Shown: piece by piece, positions 18,810 to 28,178 of the stretch
Layout of the letters: every line of letters begins with the position of its first letter
Numbering within the stretch: position 1 is the stretch's first letter
Assembly (NCBI RefSeq): GCF_029953285.1
Contig: NZ_JASAOI010000078.1
Coordinates: 1 to 64,000, forward strand
Length of the DNA: 64,000 nt
Source of the DNA: Yinghuangia seranimata
Lineage (GTDB): Bacteria; Actinomycetota; Actinomycetes; Streptomycetales; Streptomycetaceae
Direction of reading: 5' to 3'
Position numbers and translations under genes: made by a program
Notes under the pieces: generated by a model
What the model saw: the letters and a program-made list of their open reading frames with translations, nothing else
What the model was told of the DNA's origin: nothing
Databases searched by the model: none

Positions 18810-20648
18810 GTGCCGCTGCCTGACTTCCCCGAACTCACCGGTCCCGCATGGCAACGGGCCTCCGCCGCACTCCTGCTCTCCGTCCTGTCCGAGTACGCGT
18901 ACGAAGGGCTGCTGCTCCCGCTCCCGGACGAGGAGGCGGGCGACGAACGCCCCGACCCGGACCGTGTGGTGCGCTACCGGCTCGAGCTGGCCGGCCACGT
19001 CGTCTACTCGTTCCGCGCGCGGCGCGGCGCGTTCGGCTCGTGGCGCGTGCAACCCGGTTCGGTGCTGCGGGTCGCGGACGGCTCGGCCGCACCGGCCACC
19101 GATCCGGCGCGGCTGATCGTCGACGCGCGCGCCACGCTCGGCCTCACCGCCGAGGCGACCGCGGGCCTGGTCGCGGACGTCACGGCCGCACTGCTCGGCG
19201 CCGCCCGCGACGAGGCACGCGGACTGCCCACCGCCGCCGAACTCGCCGACCTTCCCTACCTCGACCTGGAGGGCCGCGTCGACGGCCACCCCGGCCTGGC
19301 GCCGGGCCGGTCCCGGCCGGGCTTCTCGGCGAGCGACGCGACCCGCTGGGCGCCGGAGGCGCGCAACCCCATCCGCCTGCCGTGGGCGGCCGTGCACCGG
19401 GACATCGCCGTGTGGGGGTCCGCCTCGCCGGAGCTGACCGAACAGCGGCTGCTCGCCGAGGAACTCGACCCGTCGACCCGCCGCCGGTTCACCGCGCGAC
19501 TGCGCGACCGCGGCGTCGACCCGGCCGACTACCTGTGGCTGCCGGTGCACCCGTGGCAGTGGGACGAGACCGTGCTGCCGTTGTTCGCCGCCGACCTCGC
19601 CCACGGCCGCATCGTGCCGCTCGGCGACGGCGGCCCCGACCGCTACCTGCCGCGCCAGGCGGGCGGCGGGTTCACCAACCTGGACCGCCCCGGACGCCGC
19701 GACGTTGCGCTCCCGCTCGCCGGCCCGGACGCACCGCTCGGCACGCGGCTCCCGGCGCCGGCGCGGCCGTCGCCCGAGACCACCGGGTGGCTCGTCGACC
19801 GGTACCACGCCGACCCGTTCCTGCACGGCGAGACGCGCGTCGTGCTGCTGGCCGACCTCGCGTCCGTGACCGTGCGGCACCCGCACCTGGACGCCGTGCC
19901 GGGCGACGGCGACGGCGGGCACGACGCCACCGCGGCCGGCCACCCGTACCGGGGCCTGTTCGGCGCGCTGTGGAGCGAACCGCTCGCGGCCCGCCTGGAG
20001 CCCGGCGAACGCGCCCGTCCGCTCCCCGCGTTGCTGCACCGCGACCACACCGGGCGACCCCTCGTCGCCGAACTCGTCGAGCGCTCGGGGCTGGCGCCGC
20101 GCGAGTGGCTGCGCTGGTTCGGCGCCGCACTGCTGCCGCCGCTGCTGCACCTGCTTTACCGCTACGGTCTGGCCGTCCCCGGATACGGCGAGGCCCTGGT
20201 CGTGGTCTCCGACGCCGGAGAGGTCCCGGTGCGGCTCGCGGTCCGGGACGCGGCCCGCGGCCTGATGGTGTGCGGCGACCCGGCGGGGCGGCCGTTCCCC
20301 GAGACCGAGGGCCTGCCGCCGGCGGGGCCGAAGGGCCCGGTGGCGACACACCCTCCCGACGAGGTCGCGCGCACCCTCGGCGGCGGCCTGTTCGGCGGCC
20401 CGCTGCGCCACCTGTCGCAGCTCGCCGACGACGAACTGGGCGTCTCGGAGACGGCGTTCTGGGCGCTCATGCGCGCCGAGGCGGCCCGCTACCAGCAGCG
20501 CTTCCCCGAACTCAAGGAGCGCTACGCGCTGTTCGACCTGCTGGGCCCGAGGATCGCCCGGTACACCCCCAACCGCGACCGGCTGCCGAGGCAGCGCGCC
20601 GCCCCCGTGCCGCCGACGGCCAGCCCGCTGTCCGGACCGGTCGGCTGA
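18810..20648 (+). CDS. NIS siderophore synthetase, IucA/IucC family (second)
   Basis: A 612-residue paralogue of the gene before it, likely making a second amide or ester bond in the same siderophore. Marks include DGHPGLAPGRSRPGF near residue 160, LWLPVHPWQWDE near 242 and LARSLF-free but conserved C-terminal RYQQRFPELKERYALFDLL near the end. I chose GTG at 18810 because AGGAGG lies just before it; GTG at 18774 has no such site. The usual partners (amine-forming decarboxylase, N-hydroxylase, acyltransferase, ferri-siderophore uptake) are missing nearby. The pair must therefore rely on genes elsewhere or use a simple amine. Confidence 0.92.
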   Translation: MPLPDFPELTGPAWQRASAALLLSVLSEYAYEGLLLPLPDEEAGDERPDPDRVVRYRLELAGHVVYSFRARRGAFGSWRVQPGSVLRVADGSAAPATDPARLIVDARATLGLTAEATAGLVADVTAALLGAARDEARGLPTAAELADLPYLDLEGRVDGHPGLAPGRSRPGFSASDATRWAPEARNPIRLPWAAVHRDIAVWGSASPELTEQRLLAEELDPSTRRRFTARLRDRGVDPADYLWLPVHPWQWDETVLPLFAADLAHGRIVPLGDGGPDRYLPRQAGGGFTNLDRPGRRDVALPLAGPDAPLGTRLPAPARPSPETTGWLVDRYHADPFLHGETRVVLLADLASVTVRHPHLDAVPGDGDGGHDATAAGHPYRGLFGALWSEPLAARLEPGERARPLPALLHRDHTGRPLVAELVERSGLAPREWLRWFGAALLPPLLHLLYRYGLAVPGYGEALVVVSDAGEVPVRLAVRDAARGLMVCGDPAGRPFPETEGLPPAGPKGPVATHPPDEVARTLGGGLFGGPLRHLSQLADDELGVSETAFWALMRAEAARYQQRFPELKERYALFDLLGPRIARYTPNRDRLPRQRAAPVPPTASPLSGPVG

Positions 20649-20779
20649 CCCGCCGTTCGGGGGCCGTCCGAAACCCGCCTCACGACATGCGGAAAGTCCC
20701 TTGGACGGAGACGAGTTCGCGTACCTAGGCTGGGACGGCAGCGCACAGAGCCGTACGGGGACCCGAGGTGAGACGCAGC

Positions 20780-21640
20780 ATGACCTACTCCGCAGAGATC
20801 AGCCGCGCGCATCCCGGATGCCTGATCTTCCTGGTCGACCAGTCCAGTTCGATGGACGACCCGATCGGGACCGCGCCGGGCGACGACACCCCCGGCAAGG
20901 CCCTGCCGCGCAAGGCCGACGTCGTCGCGGACTCGCTCAACCGCCTGCTCTTCGAGCTCTCGGTGCGCTGCGCCAAGGAGGAAGGCGTCCGCGACTACTT
21001 CCACATCGCCGTGGTTGGCTACGGCGAACTGGTGCAGCCGGCGCTCTCCGGCGCCCTCGCCGGGCGCGAACTGGTGCCGCTCAGCGAGATCGTCACGTAC
21101 CCGGCGCGCTTCGAGGCCCGCGTGAAGAAGGTCCCCGACGGCGCGGGAGGCGTCGTGGACCGCACGATGGAACTCCCGGTGTGGGTCGAGCCGGTGGCGT
21201 CCGGCGGAACCCCCATGTGCCAGGCCCTCGGCTACGCGGGCAAGCTCGTGCAGGGCTGGGTCGACACCCACGGCGACGGCTTCCCGCCGATCGTGCTCAA
21301 CCTGACCGACGGCGAGTCGACGGACGGCAACCCGTCCGAGGCCGCGACCCGGCTGCGCTTCCACGTCACCGGCGACGGCGAGGCGCTGCTGTTCAACCTG
21401 CACATCTCCGCCAACCGGACCGCGCCCATCACGTTCCCCGGGCCGAACGACGCGCTGCCCGACAAGTACGCCCACCTGCTGTCCACGATGTCCAGCGAAC
21501 TGCCGCCCGGCATGCGGGCGTACGCCACCGAGCAGGGCCAGGACGTCACCGACGGCGCACGCGGGTTCGTCTTCAACGCCGACATGTCGGCCGTCGTGCA
21601 GTTCCTCGACATCGGCACGCGCGCCGCGGACATCAGGTAG
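20780..21640 (+). CDS. TerY-like vWA domain protein (triad A)
   Basis: A 286-residue cytoplasmic protein that is almost all one von Willebrand factor A domain. The metal-ion-dependent adhesion site is complete: DQSSS at residues 20-24 and the TDGES loop near 176, with SGGTP near 138. It resembles TerY of tellurite/stress systems. It is followed on the same strand by a PP2C-type phosphatase and a kinase, 5 and 8 bases apart. This is the order of the TerY-phosphorylation triad described from comparative genomics. It is clearly a paralogue of the leftward vWA gene ending at 28175. ATG at 20780 has GAGGTGAG 8 bases upstream. Confidence 0.9.
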   Translation: MTYSAEISRAHPGCLIFLVDQSSSMDDPIGTAPGDDTPGKALPRKADVVADSLNRLLFELSVRCAKEEGVRDYFHIAVVGYGELVQPALSGALAGRELVPLSEIVTYPARFEARVKKVPDGAGGVVDRTMELPVWVEPVASGGTPMCQALGYAGKLVQGWVDTHGDGFPPIVLNLTDGESTDGNPSEAATRLRFHVTGDGEALLFNLHISANRTAPITFPGPNDALPDKYAHLLSTMSSELPPGMRAYATEQGQDVTDGARGFVFNADMSAVVQFLDIGTRAADIR

Positions 21641-21645
21641 CCCGG

Positions 21646-22500
21646 GTGCGCGCCCAGGTCACGATCCTCGCGCTGCACAAGGGCGGCGGAGCGCCGCACG
21701 AGTACGAGGACGCCGTGTGGGTCGGCAGCCGCACCGCCGAGGGCCCCGAGCGCGGCCTCCTGCCGCCGCCGGGCCCGGCGTGCCGCAGCGGCGGCGTCGG
21801 CCGGGTGGCCTCGCTGCGCGCCGCGGTCGCGGACGGCGCGTCCAGCAGCCTGCTCGCACGGCGCTGGGCACAACTGCTCGTACGCGAGGCCGGCGGGGCG
21901 CCGACCGGTCTGCTGCGCACCGGCCAGGGTTTCGCCGAAGTCCTGACACGCGCCGCCGACCGGTGGCCGGACCTGATGAAGGACTACGTGCGCAACCGCG
22001 AGCTGCGCGGCAAGCCGATCACCTGGTTCGAGCGCCCGGGCCTGGAGGCGGGCGCGCACGCCACACTGCTGGTCGCGCACTTCGCCGCGCACCGCTGGGC
22101 GCCCGCGCGCGGGACCTGGTCGGCCGTCGCGCTCGGCGACGCCTGCCTCTTCCAGGTGCGCCACGACCGGCTGCACGTCGCGTTCCCGCTGACCGCGTCC
22201 GGCGAGTTCGGGAACACCCCGCCGCTCGCCGCGAGCGGCGGGCAGGACCCGGAGGCGGTGCGGGCCCGCGCCGGCCTGGTCTCCGGGCACTGGCGGCGCG
22301 GCGACCGGTTCTACCTGGCCAGCGACGCCATGGCGGCGTGGTTCCTGCGCCAGGTCGAGGTCGGCCGCAAGCCCTGGGACCTCCTGCGCGCGCTGGACTA
22401 CGCCGGGCCGCGCGACCTGGCCGCCTGGGTGGAGCGACGGCGCGGCGCGGGCGAACTGCGCAACGACGACGTCACCCTCGTCCGCATAGCACCGCGGTGA
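21646..22500 (+). CDS. PP2C-like phosphatase (triad A)
   Basis: A 284-residue protein of the metal-dependent PP2C/PPM fold, predicted to remove phosphate from Ser/Thr. The metal-binding acids are kept: EDAVW near residue 21, AVADGASSS near 62, ALGDACLF near 164, LASDAMAAWFL near 223 and NDDVTLV near the C-terminus. The usual DGMGG is replaced by DGASS, and the family is divergent from RsbU/Stp types. GTG at 21646 lies 5 bases after the vWA stop, with only a weak ribosome site, so translation is probably coupled. It is expected to oppose the kinase coded next. Confidence 0.88.
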   Translation: MRAQVTILALHKGGGAPHEYEDAVWVGSRTAEGPERGLLPPPGPACRSGGVGRVASLRAAVADGASSSLLARRWAQLLVREAGGAPTGLLRTGQGFAEVLTRAADRWPDLMKDYVRNRELRGKPITWFERPGLEAGAHATLLVAHFAAHRWAPARGTWSAVALGDACLFQVRHDRLHVAFPLTASGEFGNTPPLAASGGQDPEAVRARAGLVSGHWRRGDRFYLASDAMAAWFLRQVEVGRKPWDLLRALDYAGPRDLAAWVERRRGAGELRNDDVTLVRIAPR

Positions 22501-22508
22501 GGTAGGCC

Positions 22509-25031
22509 GTGGTCCGAGGAGCGGCGGGAGGGGGATCGGGGGCCGGGGTGGACGGACCGTTGCCGACCGGGGCGGACTACAGCGAGGCGTTGCGCGACAC
22601 GGCGCTGTGCTTCAAGCACCCGGCGCTGGCGCGCGGCATGGTGGCGATGGGTCCGCTGCGGATGCCGCGCGTGGTCTCCGGCAACTTCGGCAGCGTCTTC
22701 CGGGTCACCTCGACGAACCCGGGGGACGGCGGCGGCCCGGGCAACGGCCGCGAGTTCGCGGTCAAGTGCTTCACCCGCGCGGTCCCGGACCGGCTCCGGC
22801 GCTACCGTGCGATCGGCCGCGCGCTGGACGGCCTCGCGGCACCGGACGGGGACTGGCGCGTCGCGTTCGAGTACGTGCCCGAAGGGGTTCTGGTGCGGGG
22901 CCGGTGGTACCCGGTCATCCTCATGGAATGGCTCGACGGGACCGCGTTGATCCCGTGGCTGGAAGCACACCTCGACGAGCCGGACGCGATCACCGGACTG
23001 GCCGCGGAGTTCGCGGACGTCGTGGACGGCCTGGAGGCGTCCGGCATCGCGCACGGCGACCTCCAGCACGGCAACCTCGTCGTCGCCCGGGAGGGCGGCC
23101 TGCGGCTGATCGACTACGACGGGATGTACGTGCCCGACCTGGCCGGGCTGGGCGCCGCCGAGCACGGGCACCGCAACTACCAGCACCCGAAACGGTCTGC
23201 GGCCGACTTCGGGCCCGGCCTGGACCGGTTCTCGGCGCACCTGATCCACCTGACGCTGCGCGCCCTCGCCAAACGTCCCGAGCTGTGGGGCATGTTCCAC
23301 GAGGAGGGTGGCGAGCACCTGCTGCTGACGGGCAACGATTTGGCGGACCCCGCAGGCTCGGAGCGCTTCGCGACCGTGGCCTGTGCCGTCCCGGAACTCA
23401 CCGACGCCTTCGCGCGGTTGGCGGTCTGGGCGCAGCGTCCGCTCGCTGACGTCGAGCCGTTGGGCGACGGCACGGGCCTCCCGCCGCGCAAGCCGCGCGC
23501 GGTGGCGTCGTCCGCGCCGGCCGGGCCGGCCGCCCAGGGCGGCGGCGGCCTGCCCCCGTGGCTGGCGGAGGCAGTGAGCATGGCGGGGGCGACCGGCGGC
23601 ACGCGTGCTGTCCCGAGGACGCAGGCACCCGCCGCGCCGACGGCCGCGCCGAGCGTCGGCGAACCCGTCGTGCCGAGGCTGGTCGGCTCGAACTCCGGTG
23701 CCGGGACCGGCGGATCGTCGGCATCCGGGGCGAACGGGCGCCCGCCCGAATTCACTCCGCTCATGGAGGCGTTCTTCGGCCCGCAGAAGCCGAACGCGGC
23801 TCCGCCTCCGAACGGCGGCAGGCCGCAGGTCCCGTCCCGGCCCGGGGCGGCGCCGGGCTCGACGCCCATACCCCCACCGGCTGTCCCGCGTTCGTTCACG
23901 AAGACCGCCCTTCGCACCCGCGTGAAGGTGCGCGCGGGGATGCTCGTCCTGCTGATGGCCGGGGCGCTGTTCGGCTGCTCGGCTTTCGGCGTCGGCCCGT
24001 TCGCCGGCGTCCTGCCGGCGCTCGCCGGGGTGGTCGGCGCGGTGGCGGTGGCCGGGAGCGTGTCCCAGGCGCTGAACGGCGTCGTGTCCGCGGCGTACCG
24101 CAGCAGCCCGGAGATGCTCAGGCGGGCCGCCGCGGAACGGGTCGCGGCGCAGGTCGCGGCGGCCGAGCGCCTCGCGGCGGCGAAAGTCGGGGAACGGCGC
24201 AAGGCGCACCGCGAACTGCAAAGGCGCCGCACGGAGCTGACGGCCTGGCACATCACCGAGGCGCGCATTCTCAAGAACCGCAACACGTACGAGCGGGAGA
24301 GCGTGGACCGGCACCTCGCCGAGGCGCTGGACGCCGTCGAGCAGCAGCGTGTGCTGCTCGAAGGCTCGGTCGCACGCGACGAGCTCCAGGCCCTGCGGTC
24401 GCTCCAAACACGGCTGCTGAACGAGGGCCTGAAGAAGCACCCGCTGCCGGTCGCGCTGCTGGGCGCCGGACTCGTCGCTTTCCTGGGGCACGAAGGCGTG
24501 TGGACCGCCGCCGACTTCACGCGGGTGACCTCCGCGGTGCCGACCACGCCGGAGGAGCGGGACCGGGCGGTGATCGTGACGTCGCGTCCGGGACGGGTGG
24601 TCAAGGTCGACGGCCTGCCGCCCGCGAAGGCCCGCGAACTCCAGGAGTGGCGCGACGAGATCGCCGAGGAGCTGCGGGTCCGGCTGCCCGGCGCGCTGCC
24701 GTACGACGTCGCCCAGGAGCTGCACCGCAAGCGCGCCGAGCGGCGCCTCGACCTGGCCCGGCAGGCCGCGCGGGCGCGCGCGGCGGCGTTGGAGGCGACG
24801 GCCGAGCTCGACGCCGGCCTGACGGAGGCGATCGGCTACCTGGACGGCGCGCTGGCGACCGACGGAGGGGCGCTGGACGCGGAGCTGTGGTCGGCCGCCG
24901 CGGAACTCGCCGACGCCGAGGACGCGCACGGCGCCGCGGAGAAGGCGCTGGCGAACGCGCGGAACGCCGTGGCGGCGTACGACGACCTGACGACGGCCCG
25001 CTTCGTGTGGTCGGTGACGACCGGCTTGTGA
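22509..25031 (+). CDS. kinase with membrane, coiled-coil and HhH-like tail (triad A)
   Basis: An 840-residue protein. Residues 35-320 are a protein kinase-like domain. It has a glycine loop SGNFGSVFRV, the ATP lysine in FAVKCFTR near 86, the catalytic loop HGDLQHGN near 183 and DYDG in place of DFG near 204. A Pro/Ala-rich linker follows. Two hydrophobic segments lie near 475-520, then long charged helices. A helix-hairpin-helix-like unit is near 657-727 (KVDGLPPAKARELQEWRD). Kinases of TerY-P triads with HhH tails (YegI-like) have this plan. GTG at 22509 starts 8 bases after the phosphatase stop. The target and any DNA binding are unproven. Confidence 0.88.
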   Translation: MVRGAAGGGSGAGVDGPLPTGADYSEALRDTALCFKHPALARGMVAMGPLRMPRVVSGNFGSVFRVTSTNPGDGGGPGNGREFAVKCFTRAVPDRLRRYRAIGRALDGLAAPDGDWRVAFEYVPEGVLVRGRWYPVILMEWLDGTALIPWLEAHLDEPDAITGLAAEFADVVDGLEASGIAHGDLQHGNLVVAREGGLRLIDYDGMYVPDLAGLGAAEHGHRNYQHPKRSAADFGPGLDRFSAHLIHLTLRALAKRPELWGMFHEEGGEHLLLTGNDLADPAGSERFATVACAVPELTDAFARLAVWAQRPLADVEPLGDGTGLPPRKPRAVASSAPAGPAAQGGGGLPPWLAEAVSMAGATGGTRAVPRTQAPAAPTAAPSVGEPVVPRLVGSNSGAGTGGSSASGANGRPPEFTPLMEAFFGPQKPNAAPPPNGGRPQVPSRPGAAPGSTPIPPPAVPRSFTKTALRTRVKVRAGMLVLLMAGALFGCSAFGVGPFAGVLPALAGVVGAVAVAGSVSQALNGVVSAAYRSSPEMLRRAAAERVAAQVAAAERLAAAKVGERRKAHRELQRRRTELTAWHITEARILKNRNTYERESVDRHLAEALDAVEQQRVLLEGSVARDELQALRSLQTRLLNEGLKKHPLPVALLGAGLVAFLGHEGVWTAADFTRVTSAVPTTPEERDRAVIVTSRPGRVVKVDGLPPAKARELQEWRDEIAEELRVRLPGALPYDVAQELHRKRAERRLDLARQAARARAAALEATAELDAGLTEAIGYLDGALATDGGALDAELWSAAAELADAEDAHGAAEKALANARNAVAAYDDLTTARFVWSVTTGL

Positions 25032-25083
25032 GTCTGGGCCGTACCGGGTCCCCGGCGCCGGCCGGGCGCTGCACGGGAGACGC

Positions 25084-27303
25084 TCAGGAGCCGCCGAACG
25101 TGAACCTCAGATAGCGCGCGAACGACAGCTTCTCGATCTCCTTGCCGAGCCGGTCGCGCTCGGCGGTCAGCCGCTGGTGGTCGCCCAGCAGGGCCTGGTT
25201 GCGTGCCGTCTCGCGGTCCAGGTCCAGGGCCCGCAGCCGGAACCGCTCCTTGGCCTCGCGGTCCTCGTCGCCGAGGCGCGCCCGCTCGGCGTTGACCCGG
25301 GTCGTCGCCTCCCCCTGACGCTGCTTCACGAGCGCGTCGTAGCGGACGAGTTCCGCCTCGAGATGGGTGCGTCGCGCGGCGAAGCGCGCCGTGATGGCGG
25401 CGACGTCGGCCGCTGTGGCGGTGGTGGGCGCGGACGTCCTGAGCCGCCGCTCGATGCTGTCCCGCCAGCGCATCAGGGCCTCCGCATGGGCGGGCGTGAA
25501 GTCGAGCGGCTTCGCCAGCGAGCCGTCGGCGCACACCAGCAGCAACGCGTCCGGCCCGTCGGTCGTCGGCATGCGGCGAAGGCCGGTGAAGTCGGCGGCG
25601 GTACGGATTCCGAACGCGGCCAGCCGCGGGATCATCACGCCGCTCACTCCGGGGACGCCGGCCTTGTCGACCGGGTACTGGCGCAGGCGCTGTTGGACGA
25701 ACGCGTCCCGAACCACCGTCAGCACGTCGGCCTGTGCGGCACGCAACGCCGCGTCCAGACCGTCGAGTTCCTGCTGGAGCGGGTAAGCCTCCCGGGCGAC
25801 CTCCTGGCGGATCGCCGCGTGGCTGTGGCTCAGGTGGTAGTCCAGCTCCTGGTGCCGGTCGGCGGTGTCGCGGACCCGGGAGGTCTCGGCCTTCTGAAGT
25901 CTGCGCCGCTCGTGGGCGAGCGCGGCCAGTTTCACGTTCGGGTCTCCGAGGTCGTTGAGCTTCCAGAAGACCTCCTTCTGGCGCTGTTCCAAGGTGCCGA
26001 CCTCGGGCCGCGACTGGTGGCTCACGTACGGGATGTAGAAGCTGAACGGCACCGTGGCGACGGCAGCGTACGGGAACAGCAGCAGGGCCACGACCGTCGC
26101 GGCCAGGCCGAGCACGAAGCTCGCGACGACGGCGAGTTCCATCCCTCCGCGGCCGTGGAAGCCGGCTGCGGCGGCTTGCACGCCGCTGCCGGGAGTCGGC
26201 CGTGTCGGGACGGGGCGGGCGACGGGCCCGCCGCCCGCGGCACGGATGTTCGCGGGTGAGGCGGTCGGGTCTGCCGTGTCGCCGGGGGAGTGCTTCGTCA
26301 TCCAGTCCGGCAGCGGCCCGCCCCGCGCTGCCGAGCCGTTCGCCGCGGCCGGGGGCGGCACCGGGAGCGAACCGTCCAGCTCGGGTATCCGCCCAAGCGG
26401 CAGCACGGCCAGCCGGCCCAGTTCGTCGGCGAGCCGCCGAACCGCCGGGTCGGGGTGCCCGGTCAGGGCCGGGAACCGGGCCGAAGCGTCCGGCGCCTTC
26501 AGGTCGTCCTCGGTGAGCAGCAGGTACTCGCCGCCCGGCTCGTGCAGCCGCTCCCACAGGTCCGGCTCCGCCGCGAGGGCCAGCAGCGAGACGTGGATCA
26601 GCCACGCCGAGAACCGGTCCACGTCCGGCCCGAAGTCGTCCGAAGTACGCATCGGCGACTGGTAGTTGCGGTGCCCGTTCTCGGTCGCCCGACGTCCCGC
26701 GAGGGCGGGCACGAACATGCCGTCGTAGTCGACCAGCCGCAGCGTGCGGTCGGGTGCCACGAGCAGGTTGCCGTGCTGGAAGTCGCCGTGCGCGATCCCC
26801 GCGTCCGCGAGGTCCGCGGCGAGCGCGGCGAAGTTGTCGGCGACGGTGCGCACCGCGGCCGGTTCGCCGATGTTGGCGTCGAGCCACTCCGTCAGGCCGA
26901 CGCCGTCGACCCAGGCCATCTTCAGCACCGGGTACCAGCGGCCGTTGACCAGCACGCCGCGCGGCAGGTACTCGAAGCCCATCTTCCACGGCTGGGACAG
27001 CGACGCGTCGTCCAGGCCGGACAGCAGGGCGCTGATCGCGCGGTAGCGGTCGGCCTGGTCGGGCACCTCGCGGGTGAAGCACTTCACCGCGAACTTGCGG
27101 CCGGTGGTCGCGGAGGTGACGGTGAACACGCTGGCGAACGCGCCCGATATCGGGCGCGGCAGCCCGAGTCTCGTCAACGCCGGGCTGCCGCCGCGCAGTT
27201 CGGGGTCGGCGAAGCACAGCCCGGTGTTCTGCAACGCCTCGGCGTACGCGGCACCGGTGGGGTAGGCGCGCGGCCGCGGGCGGTCTACCGGCTGGGCGTC
27301 CAC
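25084..27303 (-). CDS. kinase with membrane, coiled-coil and HhH-like tail (triad B)
   Basis: A 739-residue paralogue of the rightward kinase, facing it tail to tail with 52 bases between stop codons. The kinase domain has SGAFASVFTV, FAVKCFTR near residue 73, HGDFQHGN near 172 and DYDGMFVP near 192. Then come a Pro-rich linker, a hydrophobic segment near 388-425, long coiled-coil helices and a hairpin region near 554-621 (AADFTGLRRMPTT, then LDFTPAHAEALMRWRD). GTG at 27303 has GGAGG 4 bases upstream and overlaps the phosphatase stop by 19 bases. The C-terminal 130 residues are a strong coiled coil. Confidence 0.88.
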   Translation of the reverse strand: MDAQPVDRPRPRAYPTGAAYAEALQNTGLCFADPELRGGSPALTRLGLPRPISGAFASVFTVTSATTGRKFAVKCFTREVPDQADRYRAISALLSGLDDASLSQPWKMGFEYLPRGVLVNGRWYPVLKMAWVDGVGLTEWLDANIGEPAAVRTVADNFAALAADLADAGIAHGDFQHGNLLVAPDRTLRLVDYDGMFVPALAGRRATENGHRNYQSPMRTSDDFGPDVDRFSAWLIHVSLLALAAEPDLWERLHEPGGEYLLLTEDDLKAPDASARFPALTGHPDPAVRRLADELGRLAVLPLGRIPELDGSLPVPPPAAANGSAARGGPLPDWMTKHSPGDTADPTASPANIRAAGGGPVARPVPTRPTPGSGVQAAAAGFHGRGGMELAVVASFVLGLAATVVALLLFPYAAVATVPFSFYIPYVSHQSRPEVGTLEQRQKEVFWKLNDLGDPNVKLAALAHERRRLQKAETSRVRDTADRHQELDYHLSHSHAAIRQEVAREAYPLQQELDGLDAALRAAQADVLTVVRDAFVQQRLRQYPVDKAGVPGVSGVMIPRLAAFGIRTAADFTGLRRMPTTDGPDALLLVCADGSLAKPLDFTPAHAEALMRWRDSIERRLRTSAPTTATAADVAAITARFAARRTHLEAELVRYDALVKQRQGEATTRVNAERARLGDEDREAKERFRLRALDLDRETARNQALLGDHQRLTAERDRLGKEIEKLSFARYLRFTFGGS

Positions 27304-28178
27304 GCGGCCTCCGCGACGCTGAGGACCACCACGGCGACGTCGTCGTTGCGCAGGGCGCCGGCCGAGCGTTCGGCCGCGACCAGCGCCGCGAAGCGCTCGC
27401 CGTCGGCGTCCCGCGCGCACTCGTCCAGCAGGCGCAGCCGTTCGGCGGCCTCGTCCGGGGCCGCGCCCAGCAGCCACGCCGAGAACGCGTCGGTGGCCAG
27501 CACCAGACGGTCCTCCGGCCATGCCGCCCCGGCCGCGAACCGGGTGCGCTCGGCGACCAGTTCCGGATCGGCGGCACGGCTGCCGAACAGGTCGGGCGAC
27601 GTGCCGAAGTCGTCCGCGGAGTCGACCGGGAAGGCCCCGACGACGCGGCCGTCCCGCACGTGGAACAGGCAGCTGTCGCCGAGCGCTGCGGCGTGCCAGC
27701 GGCGCGGTGCCGGGTCCGGGCTGTCGTCGTACGGCGCCGGCTCGTCGTCGAGGCACGGCGCTTCTACCCGTACTGCGAGCAGCGTCGCGAACGCGCCCTT
27801 GGCCAGGCCGGGTTCCTCGTACCAGCGCACCGGTCGGCCGCGCGCCGAGCGGTCGGCGACATAGGTGTCGACGTAGTCCCGCCAGGCGTCCGTGAGCCCC
27901 GCCGCGAACGCCGCGTACCGCGCACGGTCGGTCAGCAACTCGGGGTCGTGGTACGCCGCGAGCGCCGCGCCCGCGCTGACCTGGTGCGCCCAGGCCCGGG
28001 CGAGCAGGCTCTCGGAAGCGCCGTCGGCGACCGCGGCGACCAGCGGGCCGTCGGAGCCGAGATCCCCCAGGCCCGCTTCGTCCGCCCCGAGCACGCACAG
28101 CGCGTCCTCGCACTCCTCGGCGCTGCTGCCGTGCTTCGGGACCAGGAACGCCGCGGCCCGGTCGACGCCCGCGATCAC
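27285..28178 (-). CDS. PP2C-like phosphatase (triad B)
   Basis: A 297-residue PP2C-fold protein, paralogue of the triad A phosphatase. Key acidic positions are kept: ECEDALCVL near residue 23, AVADGASESLLARAWA near 50, ALGDSCLFHV near 167, LATDAFSAWLL near 226 and NDDVAVVVL near 282. It starts with GTG at 28178, in a 4-base overlap with the stop of the vWA gene (28175-28178), so the two are tightly coupled. It probably reverses phosphorylation by the kinase coded next, which overlaps it by 19 bases. Confidence 0.88.
   Translation of the reverse strand: MIAGVDRAAAFLVPKHGSSAEECEDALCVLGADEAGLGDLGSDGPLVAAVADGASESLLARAWAHQVSAGAALAAYHDPELLTDRARYAAFAAGLTDAWRDYVDTYVADRSARGRPVRWYEEPGLAKGAFATLLAVRVEAPCLDDEPAPYDDSPDPAPRRWHAAALGDSCLFHVRDGRVVGAFPVDSADDFGTSPDLFGSRAADPELVAERTRFAAGAAWPEDRLVLATDAFSAWLLGAAPDEAAERLRLLDECARDADGERFAALVAAERSAGALRNDDVAVVVLSVAEAAWTPSR

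Noticed and set aside
16887-20411. A 1174-codon open frame on the minus strand across the siderophore synthetases
   Set aside because: It is antisense to two well-supported IucA/IucC genes, and its residues are Arg/Val/Gly-rich without any domain. Long antisense frames are normal at this G+C.
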